Positions 51,281 to 60,487 of a stretch of DNA of 60,591 bases are shown here, piece by piece. Origin of the DNA: an uncultured bacterium (GTDB lineage Bacteria > Verrucomicrobiota > Lentisphaeria > Victivallales > UBA1829); NCBI GenBank assembly GCA_949290385.1, contig CASERY010000118.1, positions 1 through 60,591 on the forward strand. Direction: 5' to 3'. The notes below the pieces were generated by a model. It was not told the DNA's origin. It did not search any database and saw only the letters and a list, made by a program, of their open reading frames with translations. The first letter of the stretch is position 1. Each line of letters starts with the position of its first letter. Position numbers and translations under genes: made by a program.

Positions 51281-51647
51281 GTGAATTGTAATCCAAAAAT
51301 TTTTTCAGAAACTGTTATCTGCCGATATCTGGTTCCAAGGGCGCTTCAAAGGATGGGTGTATCGCCGGAATGGAAAATATCCATTGATGAAGAATGGGAG
51401 AATGGCCATACAGGGAGAATCCGCTTGAGCATTTCTTTCTTTAGGATTGCAATAAAGCAGTCGTTCGTATGCCTCTATGCAATACGGACAGGCTAAGCAG
51501 TGTTTTAGGAAACTATTTCGACTGTTTTTTCGCTTTTCGGAAATTTTTCATCTGAACCCGTCCCTGAGAGAAATACAGATTGTGGATACAATTCAAACAG
51601 TATTCTATTTTGCACTGACCTACGGAAATCGCGTTCTGAAGCAGTAA
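51281..51647 (+). pseudogene. Frameshifted remnant of an unknown small gene
   Basis: The first frame reads VPRALQRMGVSPEWKISIDE and continues to about 51455. The +1 frame then reads YGQAKQCFRKLFRLFF and IQTVFYFALTYGNRVLKQ to TAA 51645. Both parts read as protein and are adjacent in frames one base apart. I do not recognise a family. It may be a pseudogene or carry a sequence error. Confidence 0.35.
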
Positions 51648-51726
51648 CGCTATTGGAAAAAGATTTCAGGCGGGCGGGGGGGGAAGAACAACAGATATAT
51701 ATTGCCGGTGTTTCCGGAAAAAAGAA

Positions 51727-52911
51727 TCAGCGGACACGTTCAAAGGCGCCGTCTTTGCGTTTGTGAATACGACTGAGAAGCTCCAGTGCAATGACAGCAG
51801 ACATGATCTCGGATGCGGAAAGTCCTGTGGCATTGCTGATGGCATCAATGGATTTCGGTCCGCTTTTCAGGGCATTGAGAATACGCAGGTCTGTATCAGA
51901 AAGCTGGAGAAGATCGGCTTCCTGCTGCTGATCTTCCGGACTTGCGAATGGGGAATCGTCTGACGTGCTTTGATTATCTGAATTTGTTTCCTCCTTTTCT
52001 TCACGACAGACAGTTGCGGCAGAAAAGCCGGGAAGAAATTCAAATGCTTCCAAAATATGCTCAAAACGTTCGACCAGGGTAGCTCCTTTACGGATGAGTT
52101 CATTGCATCCGTTGGCATTTTCATGATCTGCCTGTCCGGGGACAGCAAAAACATGGCGGTTCTGCTCCAGAGCGCAGGCTGCTGTAATTAAAGAACCACT
52201 GTTAAGCCCTGCTTCAATGACCACGGTTCCCATGGTTAGTCCGGAGATAATCCGGTTCCTTTGTGGAAAAGAATATCTCGTAGGAATAAAATGCATGGGA
52301 TATTCACTGATAACAGCACCTCCGGTCTGGAGTATTTCTCGTGCCAGCTTCAGATTTTCCTGGGGATGAAAATGCGCTATGCCTCCGCCCAGAACAGCAA
52401 TGGTTGCTCCTCCTGCGTCAACTGTTGCCTGGTGCACAACAGTATCAACGCCTACTGCAATGCCGCTGACAGTTGTCCACTTGCAGTAAGCGGCAGATTC
52501 CGCCAGATGTCTGGCCATCTTGGCTCCGTACTGGGAAATATTCCGAGTCCCGACCATGGCGATGGAACGTTCTGCCAGATTCCGGGGCAGGGTGCCACGT
52601 ACGTAAAGACAAAGCGGCGGATTGTTGATTTCTCGCAGAAGTTCAGGATATGTATCATCCTCCAAGGTGATTACAGATACTCCGGCACGTTCTGCAAGTC
52701 TTAACTCCTGCTCGAGGTCAAAGGTTTTCTGTCCGTTGACAATTTTAGCCGCCAGTGCAGAAGAGATTCCGGGAACTTGCACAAGATCTTTTTCAGAAGC
52801 CTCAAAAACTGCCCGAAGACTTCCAAAATTTTGAAGAAGAGCGTAAAAGCGCACACCGCTCAGATTTCCAGCGGCCATATTTAAAAGAATGTACGCTTCA
52901 TGTTCAGTCAT
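51727..52911 (-). CDS. dprA: DNA-processing protein DprA
   Basis: DprA loads RecA on incoming single-stranded DNA during natural transformation. The 394-residue protein has an N-terminal HhH/SAM-like part (VPGISSALAAKIV), the Rossmann core with MVGTRNISQYG and SGIAVGVDTVVHQ, VAVLGGG-like IAVLGGGIAHFHP, and a C-terminal winged helix (SIDAISNATGLSASEIM) as in many DprA proteins. It ends in TGA. Other competence genes are not seen here. Confidence 0.9.
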   Translation of the reverse strand: MTEHEAYILLNMAAGNLSGVRFYALLQNFGSLRAVFEASEKDLVQVPGISSALAAKIVNGQKTFDLEQELRLAERAGVSVITLEDDTYPELLREINNPPLCLYVRGTLPRNLAERSIAMVGTRNISQYGAKMARHLAESAAYCKWTTVSGIAVGVDTVVHQATVDAGGATIAVLGGGIAHFHPQENLKLAREILQTGGAVISEYPMHFIPTRYSFPQRNRIISGLTMGTVVIEAGLNSGSLITAACALEQNRHVFAVPGQADHENANGCNELIRKGATLVERFEHILEAFEFLPGFSAATVCREEKEETNSDNQSTSDDSPFASPEDQQQEADLLQLSDTDLRILNALKSGPKSIDAISNATGLSASEIMSAVIALELLSRIHKRKDGAFERVR

Positions 52912-52983
52912 TCAGTTTGCCTGAAAACTGCTGCAGGAAGGGGTAAGGACAAAAGTTTATTTCCTGCAGCAATCCCCCCGTAT

Positions 52984-53853
52984 TTAATTTTTGGTTACTT
53001 CTTTTTGCTCTTGGATCTGCGAAGAAGCATCTCCGGCAATTCTACAGCCCCAGGATGTCAAACGGCTTTCAATAAATTCAATTATTTTCTGCTGTTCCTC
53101 CTTGCCGTTTCCATGCACAAGAATGGGCTCTCCGAATTCAAACCATACAGGCTTGTTTTTATCGACAGGCCCCAGATCTTTGATCCATTTCCCGTTTTCC
53201 AGAAAATCGGTCCTGAGTGCAAAAGGAATAATTGGCACATTGGCATGTTTTGCGAGTTTGACCCCAATGGTATTGAAGTGGGTCCTGTCAAAAACCGCTG
53301 TGCGGTGGGACTGGGGGAAAATAACAACAGATCTACCGCGCCGGATTTGCTCCGTTCCTTCTTCAAGCACAACCTTGAAATCCTCTCTTGGGTTGGCCCT
53401 TCCCACTGCAATGCATCCAAGTTTACGCATGATATTGCCGAAAAACGGCACATGCAGAAGCGATTCCTTGATGACAAAGCAAAAATCTTTATGCGGACGC
53501 ATAAACGCATGCATTAAAGCCGTTTCAAGTAGACTCATGTGATTTCCAATGAAAACAACAGGGCCTTCTGCTTTGTCCAGATTCAGTAACCCTCGCAGAT
53601 GAATTTTTCCGCCGCAGCTTTCAATAATGGAAAAATTCTTTTTTGAATTGGATATTTGAACCGATGGCGGAAAAGCTGTATGCTTAGCCTGCCAGCCGGC
53701 TCTGGCAAAGACATAGAAATTGCGCAGATAAAAAGAAAACCTTATGCCAAAAAGGTTGAAAAAGCTGCCTTGTGTTTTTTCAGGAGTGTCGTAACGGTCT
53801 CCTGGAAATGGATTGAACGTTTCCTGATCCTGGCGGGGAGAACTGCTGTTCAT
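52984..53853 (-). CDS. 1-acylglycerol-3-phosphate acyltransferase-like protein
   Basis: The 289-residue protein has the PlsC fold. The catalytic block reads GNHMSLLET, an H-x4-E variant of the usual H-x4-D, and the substrate block reads FPQSHRT where FPEGTRS is typical. It would transfer an acyl chain in membrane lipid synthesis, but the altered motifs make the substrate uncertain; it may be a lyso-ornithine or other O-acyltransferase. It ends in TAA and lies between dprA and hisA on the same strand. Confidence 0.75.
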   Translation of the reverse strand: MNSSSPRQDQETFNPFPGDRYDTPEKTQGSFFNLFGIRFSFYLRNFYVFARAGWQAKHTAFPPSVQISNSKKNFSIIESCGGKIHLRGLLNLDKAEGPVVFIGNHMSLLETALMHAFMRPHKDFCFVIKESLLHVPFFGNIMRKLGCIAVGRANPREDFKVVLEEGTEQIRRGRSVVIFPQSHRTAVFDRTHFNTIGVKLAKHANVPIIPFALRTDFLENGKWIKDLGPVDKNKPVWFEFGEPILVHGNGKEEQQKIIEFIESRLTSWGCRIAGDASSQIQEQKEVTKN

Positions 53854-53883
53854 TGAAATAAAAATCCTTCTGCAAAAACAAAA

Positions 53884-54615
53884 TCAAAGCCGTGCTGCCT
53901 GCTCAAGTTCCTGATAGGTGGTTCGTCCGTCATAAAGCGCTTTACCGACAATGACTCCTTCAAGATTGGGCAGATTCAGTCCTTTCAAACGGTTTATATC
54001 AATGGGTCCTGAAATTCCACCGGAAGAAATGATGTTGCAGTCCGGTACCAGCGAACAAAGTTTTTCAACGTTGGGCAGATTCGGGCCGTTCAGGGCCCCG
54101 TCTGTTGCAATATCCGTATAGATAATGCGGTTGACACCGCGCAAATACAAATCCTGTGCCAATGTAAAAACATCCACACCGCTGTCTTCAATCCAGCCTC
54201 GGACGGCCACTTTACCGTTTTTAGCGTCGATGCCGACCAGAACTTTTTCCGATCCGAATGCTTTTATAAATTGTTCAGCTACGGCTGGATCTTCACAGGC
54301 TACTGTTCCCAGGATCACTCTGGAGACACCCAGGTCAAATGCAAGTTTTGCATCATCCAGGGTCCGGATTCCTCCACCGAGCTCGCAGGGAATTTTGACT
54401 CCTGCACAGATTTTTTCTACAGCGTTGCGATTTGTGATGCGGCCGGCTTTTGCACCGTCCAAGTCTACCAGGTGAATGATTTCACATCCGGCATCCTGCC
54501 ATTTTTGAGCTTGTTCCACCGGATTGTCGCTGTAGACGGTTTCCTGGGAATAATCTCCCTGAAAAAGACGGACACACCGTCCTCCGAGCAGATCGATGGC
54601 TGGAATAACTTTCAT
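53884..54615 (-). CDS. hisA: ProFAR isomerase HisA
   Basis: HisA catalyses the isomerisation of ProFAR to PRFAR in histidine synthesis. The 243-residue protein shows the catalytic Asp in IPAIDLLGG, the phosphate site GGGIRT and the second Asp in IYTDIATDGAL, plus ISSGGIS. It overlaps hisH by four bases (ATGA), so the two are translated together. Its TGA precedes the acyltransferase gene. Confidence 0.95.
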   Translation of the reverse strand: MKVIPAIDLLGGRCVRLFQGDYSQETVYSDNPVEQAQKWQDAGCEIIHLVDLDGAKAGRITNRNAVEKICAGVKIPCELGGGIRTLDDAKLAFDLGVSRVILGTVACEDPAVAEQFIKAFGSEKVLVGIDAKNGKVAVRGWIEDSGVDVFTLAQDLYLRGVNRIIYTDIATDGALNGPNLPNVEKLCSLVPDCNIISSGGISGPIDINRLKGLNLPNLEGVIVGKALYDGRTTYQELEQAARL

Positions 54616-55250
54616 GGGCGAATATCTCCTTGCCGCTGAATAGTCGTTTCTATGAATTTATGAAGAATATGCAGACCGTTGTTCTGACTCTTTTCTGGAT
54701 GAAACTGAGTCGCGATAAGGTTCCCTCTGGACAGAGCCGCCGCGAAATCGAGAATGTAATCTGAGACCGCTGCAACCACCGAAGGATCTTCCGGCGATGC
54801 ATAATAAGAATGAACGAAGTAAAAATAAGGATCTTCCGGCAGTCCGCTCAGAAACTTATTCCCGGGGGTGATCCTGACGGAATTCCAGCCCATATGCGGA
54901 ACTTTTTCGATCCCGGCAGGAAACCTTTTGACGGATCCTTTAAAGATCCCAATTCCTGGAACGCCCGGAGCCTCTTCGCTGGATTCAAGAAGCATCTGCA
55001 TTCCAAGGCAAATGCCGAGGAATGGCTTGTCTTCGGCAATCCATTTGCGGATACAGGGAATCCATCCGCTTTCGTTCAGGTGGACCATGGCTTCTCCGAA
55101 ATTCCCAACACCGGGAAGAACCAGCCCTGAGGCATCGGAGGCTTCGGCAGGTGATGTGACGATCTTTACCTGAGCACCCGAGGCTTCCAGCGCTTTGGAG
55201 ACGCTGAGCAGATTGCCCATTTTGTAATCAATGACGGCGATAAAACTCAT
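54612..55250 (-). CDS. hisH: Imidazole glycerol phosphate synthase glutaminase subunit HisH
   Basis: HisH supplies ammonia from glutamine to HisF. The 212-residue class I amidotransferase has DYKMGNLLSVSKAL, the nucleophile Cys in LGICLGMQML and the His/Glu pair in TQFHPEKSQ. The start is the ATG at 55250; a TTG two codons earlier is less likely. HisF is not in this window. Confidence 0.95.
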   Translation of the reverse strand: MSFIAVIDYKMGNLLSVSKALEASGAQVKIVTSPAEASDASGLVLPGVGNFGEAMVHLNESGWIPCIRKWIAEDKPFLGICLGMQMLLESSEEAPGVPGIGIFKGSVKRFPAGIEKVPHMGWNSVRITPGNKFLSGLPEDPYFYFVHSYYASPEDPSVVAAVSDYILDFAAALSRGNLIATQFHPEKSQNNGLHILHKFIETTIQRQGDIRP

Positions 55251-55444
55251 CTTCAAAAAGTCCCGTATAAATAACAGTTTCTGTTTCAGAACATGTCTGA
55301 TCCATTTTTCCTGTAATAAAAACAGTGTACGTAATATAGCATTGTTTCGGACTGTTTGAAACTATTTTTTTCGAAAGATTTGAAATATCTGGAATAAAAT
55401 TTATATTGCTGATGCATATTGAATTTGATGAAATGAGGATTAAA

Positions 55445-56026
55445 ATGCGGAAATTATTTTACTCACTGCTTTGCTGTCTGACTGCGGGCAGTCTTCTGAC
55501 TGTATCTGCTGCTCATGCCGCACCTGCACAGAAGTCCGGCGGGAATGCTTCAGAAGAAAAGACTGCCGAAAAACTGCCGGATGCTGTTGAAAATCCAGTT
55601 TTTACTCCATCTCTTCGTTCGGATGTCTCCCCCGACAGTTATGAAGACGAACAGCGTGCGGAGGATTTGATGGATCAGCGTAGAAATCTGATCCTGAAAA
55701 TGCATCAGACCAGAAAGTATATTATCAGCAACGATGCGGAAGCTCGTGCTGAATATGAAAAAATGATGGAGGCCGCGGAAAGACTCACGGTCATCGTGGA
55801 AAATAAGAAGGCCATGCGTGCTTTGAACAAGCAGTTGAAGGATTTGGATGACGAACTTGCAAGACTGCCGATGAAGCAGAATGTTTCGGAAAATCCAGAA
55901 ACTGCGGTAGATTCAAATGGCAGATCAGAAACGGAAGTTTCTTCCTCTTCAGCAAGGGAGAAAGAAGACACAGATTTGCGCCGTACTGCCCGGAATTCCA
56001 ATTCATCCGTGCGCAGTTCCCGGTGA
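55445..56026 (+). CDS. Exported coiled-coil protein of unknown function
   Basis: The 193-residue protein has a signal peptide ([25 protein letters not shown]). The mature part is charged and helical, with a likely coiled coil from [16 protein letters not shown] to about residue 140, and a Ser/Arg-rich disordered tail. It is likely periplasmic. AGGA precedes the ATG at 55445, although in-frame start codons occur a few codons upstream. The gene ends in TGA, 64 bases before folD. Confidence 0.6.
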   Translation: MRKLFYSLLCCLTAGSLLTVSAAHAAPAQKSGGNASEEKTAEKLPDAVENPVFTPSLRSDVSPDSYEDEQRAEDLMDQRRNLILKMHQTRKYIISNDAEARAEYEKMMEAAERLTVIVENKKAMRALNKQLKDLDDELARLPMKQNVSENPETAVDSNGRSETEVSSSSAREKEDTDLRRTARNSNSSVRSSR

Positions 56027-56090
56027 TTGTGGAGCCTGGATGGATTTAGGTTACAAGAACAAAAACAGAGAAACAGAGAAATTACAGAGT

Positions 56091-56999
56091 ATGTCCGCAC
56101 AGATTATCGATGGAAAGACAATTGCAGAAGAAGTGAACAGGGAAACTGCAGAGGAAGTCGCAGAACTGAAAGAAAAAAAAGGCATTGTGCCGGGTCTTGC
56201 CGTAATCCTGGTTGGAGAAGATCCCGCCTCCCAGGTTTATGTCAGACGAAAAGTTAAAATGTGTGAACAGCTGGGCATTTATTCGAAAAAAGTTGTTCTG
56301 CCAACGGAAACTTCTCAGAATGAACTTCTGCAGGTGATTGACGAATTGAATCATGATCCGTCCATTCACGGCATTCTTGTACAGAGTCCGCCTCCGCCGC
56401 AGATCGACGAAGCGGCTGTTGTGGAAGCGGTTGATCCCCGCAAGGATGTGGATTGTTTCCATCCTGAAAATGTAGGGCGCATGCTTCTCGGAGAACGTAC
56501 AGGATTCCTTCCATGTACACCATGGGGGGTAACAGTCCTGTTGGAAAAGTGCGGAATCAGCACCCGTGGAAAACATGCCGTTGTTCTGGGACGGTCCAAT
56601 ATCGTTGGAAAACCCATGGCTGCACTGCTGCTCGGAAAGGGCGCCTCGGGAGATGCAACGGTTACAGTGTGTCATTCCAGAACGGAGAATTTAGCTGAAA
56701 TAACCCGGAGTGCGGATATTGTTATTGCGGCTATCGGGAAACCGGAATTCCTGAAAGGATCCATGATCCGGGATGATGCTGTAGTGATTGATGTAGGAAT
56801 TAACCGGGTGGAAGATGCTTCTCGGCCCAAGGGATATCGTCTGGCGGGAGATGTAGAGTATGAGACTGCAGCAGAAAAGGCTTCCTGGATCACACCGGTT
56901 CCGGGTGGCGTAGGTCCCATGACCATTGCCATGCTGATGAAAAATACGGTTCGAGCTTGTAAAATGGCGATGAATGAGAAAGAGTGTAGAGAAAACTGA
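56091..56999 (+). CDS. folD: Bifunctional methylenetetrahydrofolate dehydrogenase/cyclohydrolase
   Basis: FolD interconverts methylene-, methenyl- and formyl-tetrahydrofolate. The 302-residue protein shows the family pattern: [16 protein letters not shown] with the catalytic Tyr/Lys region, [12 protein letters not shown] where QLPLP is more usual, and the NADP site [14 protein letters not shown], ending with [12 protein letters not shown]. The start at 56091 gives the normal length; the frame is open much farther upstream over the previous gene. It ends in TGA. Confidence 0.92.
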   Translation: MSAQIIDGKTIAEEVNRETAEEVAELKEKKGIVPGLAVILVGEDPASQVYVRRKVKMCEQLGIYSKKVVLPTETSQNELLQVIDELNHDPSIHGILVQSPPPPQIDEAAVVEAVDPRKDVDCFHPENVGRMLLGERTGFLPCTPWGVTVLLEKCGISTRGKHAVVLGRSNIVGKPMAALLLGKGASGDATVTVCHSRTENLAEITRSADIVIAAIGKPEFLKGSMIRDDAVVIDVGINRVEDASRPKGYRLAGDVEYETAAEKASWITPVPGGVGPMTIAMLMKNTVRACKMAMNEKECREN

Positions 57000-57246
57000 A
57001 AAAATTTTTGTATTTTACCCGTATTGGATACATTGCAAGGAAGATTTGTACAAACCTTCCTTTTTTATTTTTGTTCCGGGTGGAAAAAAACTTGAAAAAA
57101 TACTGGAATGAAGTTTATAATATGAATGAGGGATATAAACAGGGTGTATTGTATTTGCCGGATCTGCATTTATTAAGACGATGATCCTTGGAGAATAATG
57201 TCTGCCTGCAGACTTGAAGATGGCGGACGAGGAGGAAGAGACAGAA

Positions 57247-58968
57247 ATGTATTTAGTGCTTGCGTTGCTTTTCACCATGCTGTTTGTGATGACGCTGCTT
57301 TCCATGGACATGAGTTATTCCACCATGGAAGAGGCATCTTTGTGGCTGGTTGGGTTCGGCCTTCTGCTAGCGATCGGAATTGTGAGCGTGAAATGGTATC
57401 TGTTTATTAAAAGACGGAGACTTTTTAAATCCATGGCAATGAACATCCTGATGGCCAAGTTGTTCCCGGAGAAGGTCCGGAAGGAAAATGAGAAGGAGAA
57501 TGTTTCTCAAAGAATTCATTCTTATGAAATGCGCCGCTTGAACTCCGTTCAGGAAGTGCTCAGACTCCTTCAAACTGAAAAGCAATGTGTAAAACTCTGG
57601 CGTTCCTTTGCGCAGGCTCATGAAGGCTTTGAAGTGATTGAGGATAAAACAGGACTTCATGGCATTCGGGGTTATCTTGACCATGTGCAGTTTCAGATTC
57701 TCAGAACGAAGCGCGGAGCTGTTACCTATCTTTATCTTTTTCAGAATCCTCTGAATCTTCATCTGGTGATCGGCCGAAACTATACTGGTGAAATTCCGGA
57801 TGACGGAGTCTACTTGGATCCGAAAGTTTATTTTCAGGAAGACCGCAGTGTCCTGATAGCCGTAAAAAGCAAAGCGGATTTTGAGCATTATCTGAAAAGT
57901 GAAATCCGCATTACATTGCAGTGGATTCTGGACCATTATGAAACGGTGGCTGTAACTGATTTCATGCTGAAAATTGAAGATGACAAATCTTTGAACAATG
58001 CGCCATCCATGGATATTCTCCGCCAGGGGTGTCTGGTGGCTTCTATCGTGGGAAAGAACGAGCCGGATGTGCTTCCGGATATTTCCCCTGATTCCCGGAT
58101 TGGAGAACGTCCTGAGCCTGCCAAGGGAACCAGCGTTTTTAAATAGACTGGCGAAGACTATCATTCTCCCTGGGGGGCTGGGAGACGAACTTCTGAAAAG
58201 AGAATAATTTCTATTTTTAAAAATCCCTTTTCCAAGGGAAAAAGGTCTGATGCTTCTCCGTCTGATCTTGATGAGGCATCGGCAAAAAATTTGGCAGCTC
58301 CATCCTTTGCAGGGGTGAAATCTGCAGATCCTCTTTCAGAGGCAAAAGAAGCCATTCATTTCACCGCTTCGGATACCAATCATGCAATACAGGATACGTC
58401 ACAGGATCCGGACCCGAAAGATGTTCCTTCTGAGGCCGAGGCTGCAAAGAAACTGGGAGAATCCGCTTCTGATTCAGAACAGACTGTTCCTTCATGGGAG
58501 GATGGCACGGATTTAAAGAATCTGCTTGAAAGTCCCGGTTTTATCAAGGATTCCGGAACTGTTTTAGCGGCAAAACTCTTTTCCAATCATCCCGGGAAAG
58601 AACCTCTTCAGAAAATTCAAGGGAGCAAGGTGCATTGGAAAGGAATTCTGAAGAACAGTTATATGTATCTTTCAGACTTTTATTTCAGATCGGGAAGCGG
58701 AAGCAAGGCTTTCTTTGAAATTGCCCAGGTGGAATCTGGACCTTTCGGAACAAAATGTCCATGTTTTGCCGTGGTTTCTTTCCCGAAAGAATGCAGTGAA
58801 TATCTTCAGAAGAATATCGGCAGGATTTTTGAATTCGCCGGAACTATTGTAAAAGTTAAAACATTTTCTCGTGAGATTTATCTTCAGGATGGTGCATTTA
58901 TCCTGTGCAGGGATGGAGACACCAGTTTCATCTCCGAGATAGAAGTGCCGGACAAGGAAAACAGATAA
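57247..58968 (+). CDS. Membrane protein with two domains joined at an in-frame UAG
   Basis: The protein has 573 residues if TAG 58144 (codon 300) is sense. Two N-terminal membrane helices (MYLVLALLFTMLFVMTLL and LVGFGLLLAIGIVSV) are followed by a cytoplasmic domain of about 230 residues without a known family. TAG lies after GTSVFK in a likely flexible linker; the frame continues through an acidic Ser/Asp-rich linker to a C-terminal beta-rich domain (RIFEFAGTIVKVKTFSREIYLQ) that may be OB-like. The second part has no ATG or ribosome site near its beginning, which supports one protein. AGGAGG precedes the ATG at 57247. It ends in TAA. Confidence 0.62.
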
Positions 58969-59384
58969 GATTTTCTGCAAAATATCCTGTACCATCTGTT
59001 TTTATAACAATCTATAACAGAAATGAAGCGCGATTATCTGGACGCTGCCTGTCTATTTTGTAAAAAGAACTGGATTGCGATTGCCCGCAGACAGAACTTG
59101 TGAATTTCACTTTTTTCAGGAGATGCTGCGGGGGGATAGGTGCGTGTCCATGTCTAAGAAAAGATGCAGATCCAAGTTTTTCCACCTTTTTTCAGGAATA
59201 CTGTGGAGAAATGCAGAAATGAAGCAAGGAAAGTGTATTGCTTTGCTTGTTTCATCAAAATGCGTATTCAATAACCATTCAGTCTTCTGTCGCGGTGTTA
59301 TATATGATCCTTCAGGAATGACATTGTGCCTGCGGGGCAGAAATGAAAAAATGGAAAGGGAGTTTCTAAAGGATTTTTCGCTCA
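58969..59384. other. Intergenic stretch between convergent genes
   Basis: No firm gene is seen. A plus-strand frame (59151-59419) would overlap the end of lrgB by about 35 bases and has no family. Confidence 0.4.
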
Positions 59385-60077
59385 TTAGAAGAACATGGCA
59401 AAAAGGGATGCTCCAATGACTGTCATCAAACCCGCAACTACAATGGCAAGACTGCTCATGGCGCCTTCCACTTCACCCATTTCAAAAGCCTTGGCTGTTC
59501 CGATGGCATGAGCCGCTGTTCCGATGGCAAGGCCTTTGGCAATGGGGTTTTTGATATGGAACCAGCGGCAGAGTTTTTCTGCAAAAATATTTCCCAGAAT
59601 GCCGGTGATAATGATGGAGGCAATAGAAATGGTGACATATCCGCCCAGTTCAGAAGAAAGATCAATGCCAATGGCTGTGGTGATGGATTTCGGCAGAAGG
59701 GTCACATACTGCTCATGCGTGAAGTGGAATAGCAGAGCCAAAGCAAGCACACTGCCCATGCTGGAGATGACTCCGGCAAGAACCGCAAGGAGAATTGCTG
59801 TAAGATTCTTTTTAAGGAGTTCAATATTTTCATAAAGCGGAATGGCCAGACAGACTGTTGCAGGAGTGAGAAGGTAGGAGAGATATTTTGCACTCTGGTA
59901 GTAGTCCGGGTAATCCATTTTAAAGATCAGCAGGCAACCTATAATCAGACAGACAGCAATTAAGAGGGGATTGAACAATCCCAGTTTCAATTTTTTCTGC
60001 AGGTATTGCCCCAGCTGATAACACAGTATGCTTACAGCAAGCCCGAAAAAAGCGGAGTGAAGAAAAAAATCTTTCAT
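59385..60077 (-). CDS. lrgB: LrgB/CidB family membrane protein
   Basis: The 230-residue protein has about six membrane segments and the LrgB blocks MLPKSITTAIGIDLSSELGG-like LPKSITTAIGI and GLAIGTAAHAIGTAKA. LrgAB/CidAB proteins control murein hydrolase export or transport small organic acids such as pyruvate. It lies 20 bases after lrgA and ends in TAA. Confidence 0.9.
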   Translation of the reverse strand: MKDFFLHSAFFGLAVSILCYQLGQYLQKKLKLGLFNPLLIAVCLIIGCLLIFKMDYPDYYQSAKYLSYLLTPATVCLAIPLYENIELLKKNLTAILLAVLAGVISSMGSVLALALLFHFTHEQYVTLLPKSITTAIGIDLSSELGGYVTISIASIIITGILGNIFAEKLCRWFHIKNPIAKGLAIGTAAHAIGTAKAFEMGEVEGAMSSLAIVVAGLMTVIGASLFAMFF

Positions 60078-60097
60078 GATTCTTATTTCTAAGTTTT

Positions 60098-60487
60098 TTA
60101 TTTTATTCTGGATGCTGCGTATTTTTTGCGTCTGCGTCCGAGTTTTTCATAACGGATAATCTGCTGGGCGACCTGGCCGGTGACCCCGACAACAAGAAAT
60201 GTTGTGAGTACAATCGTAATGAGAAGCGGCACAATGAAATCCTTGAGGTCTTTCATGGATGCAATCAGCCCCACGGCCGGAGGAATGAACATAAGAGGCA
60301 TAATTTCAATAAGAAATCTGGATGTTTCCCGGACAGATTCCAGAGGAATAATATGAAAATGCAGTGCCAGAAGCATAAGAACCAGTCCGTAGACACAAGC
60401 TGGAACTGGTATCGGGGCCAAATAATGCAGTGCTTCCGCACAAACTGTGACAACAAAAATAATACTGATTTGCTGAAGATATTTCAT
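60098..60487 (-). CDS. lrgA: LrgA/CidA family holin-like protein
   Basis: The 129-residue protein has four membrane segments and the family pattern PIPVPACVYGLVLMLLAL with LMFIPPAVGL. It is the usual partner of LrgB in an operon. The C-terminus is basic (RRRKKYAASRIK). It ends in TAA. Confidence 0.88.
   Translation of the reverse strand: MKYLQQISIIFVVTVCAEALHYLAPIPVPACVYGLVLMLLALHFHIIPLESVRETSRFLIEIMPLMFIPPAVGLIASMKDLKDFIVPLLITIVLTTFLVVGVTGQVAQQIIRYEKLGRRRKKYAASRIK

Noticed and set aside
561..58968. In-frame TAGs as sequencing or assembly errors
   Set aside because: Errors would create all stop types and many frameshifts. Twelve substitutions all producing TAG, with no TAA and one TGA, are not expected from noise.
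561..58968. A pyrrolysine cassette explaining the UAG codons
   Set aside because: No pylS, pylB, pylC, pylD, pylT or methylamine methyltransferase is visible here. It may exist elsewhere, so only its presence in this window is rejected.
59075..59419. Plus-strand frame of 114 codons overlapping the end of lrgB
   Set aside because: It overlaps a well-supported gene on the other strand, has no recognised family and only a weak ribosome site.
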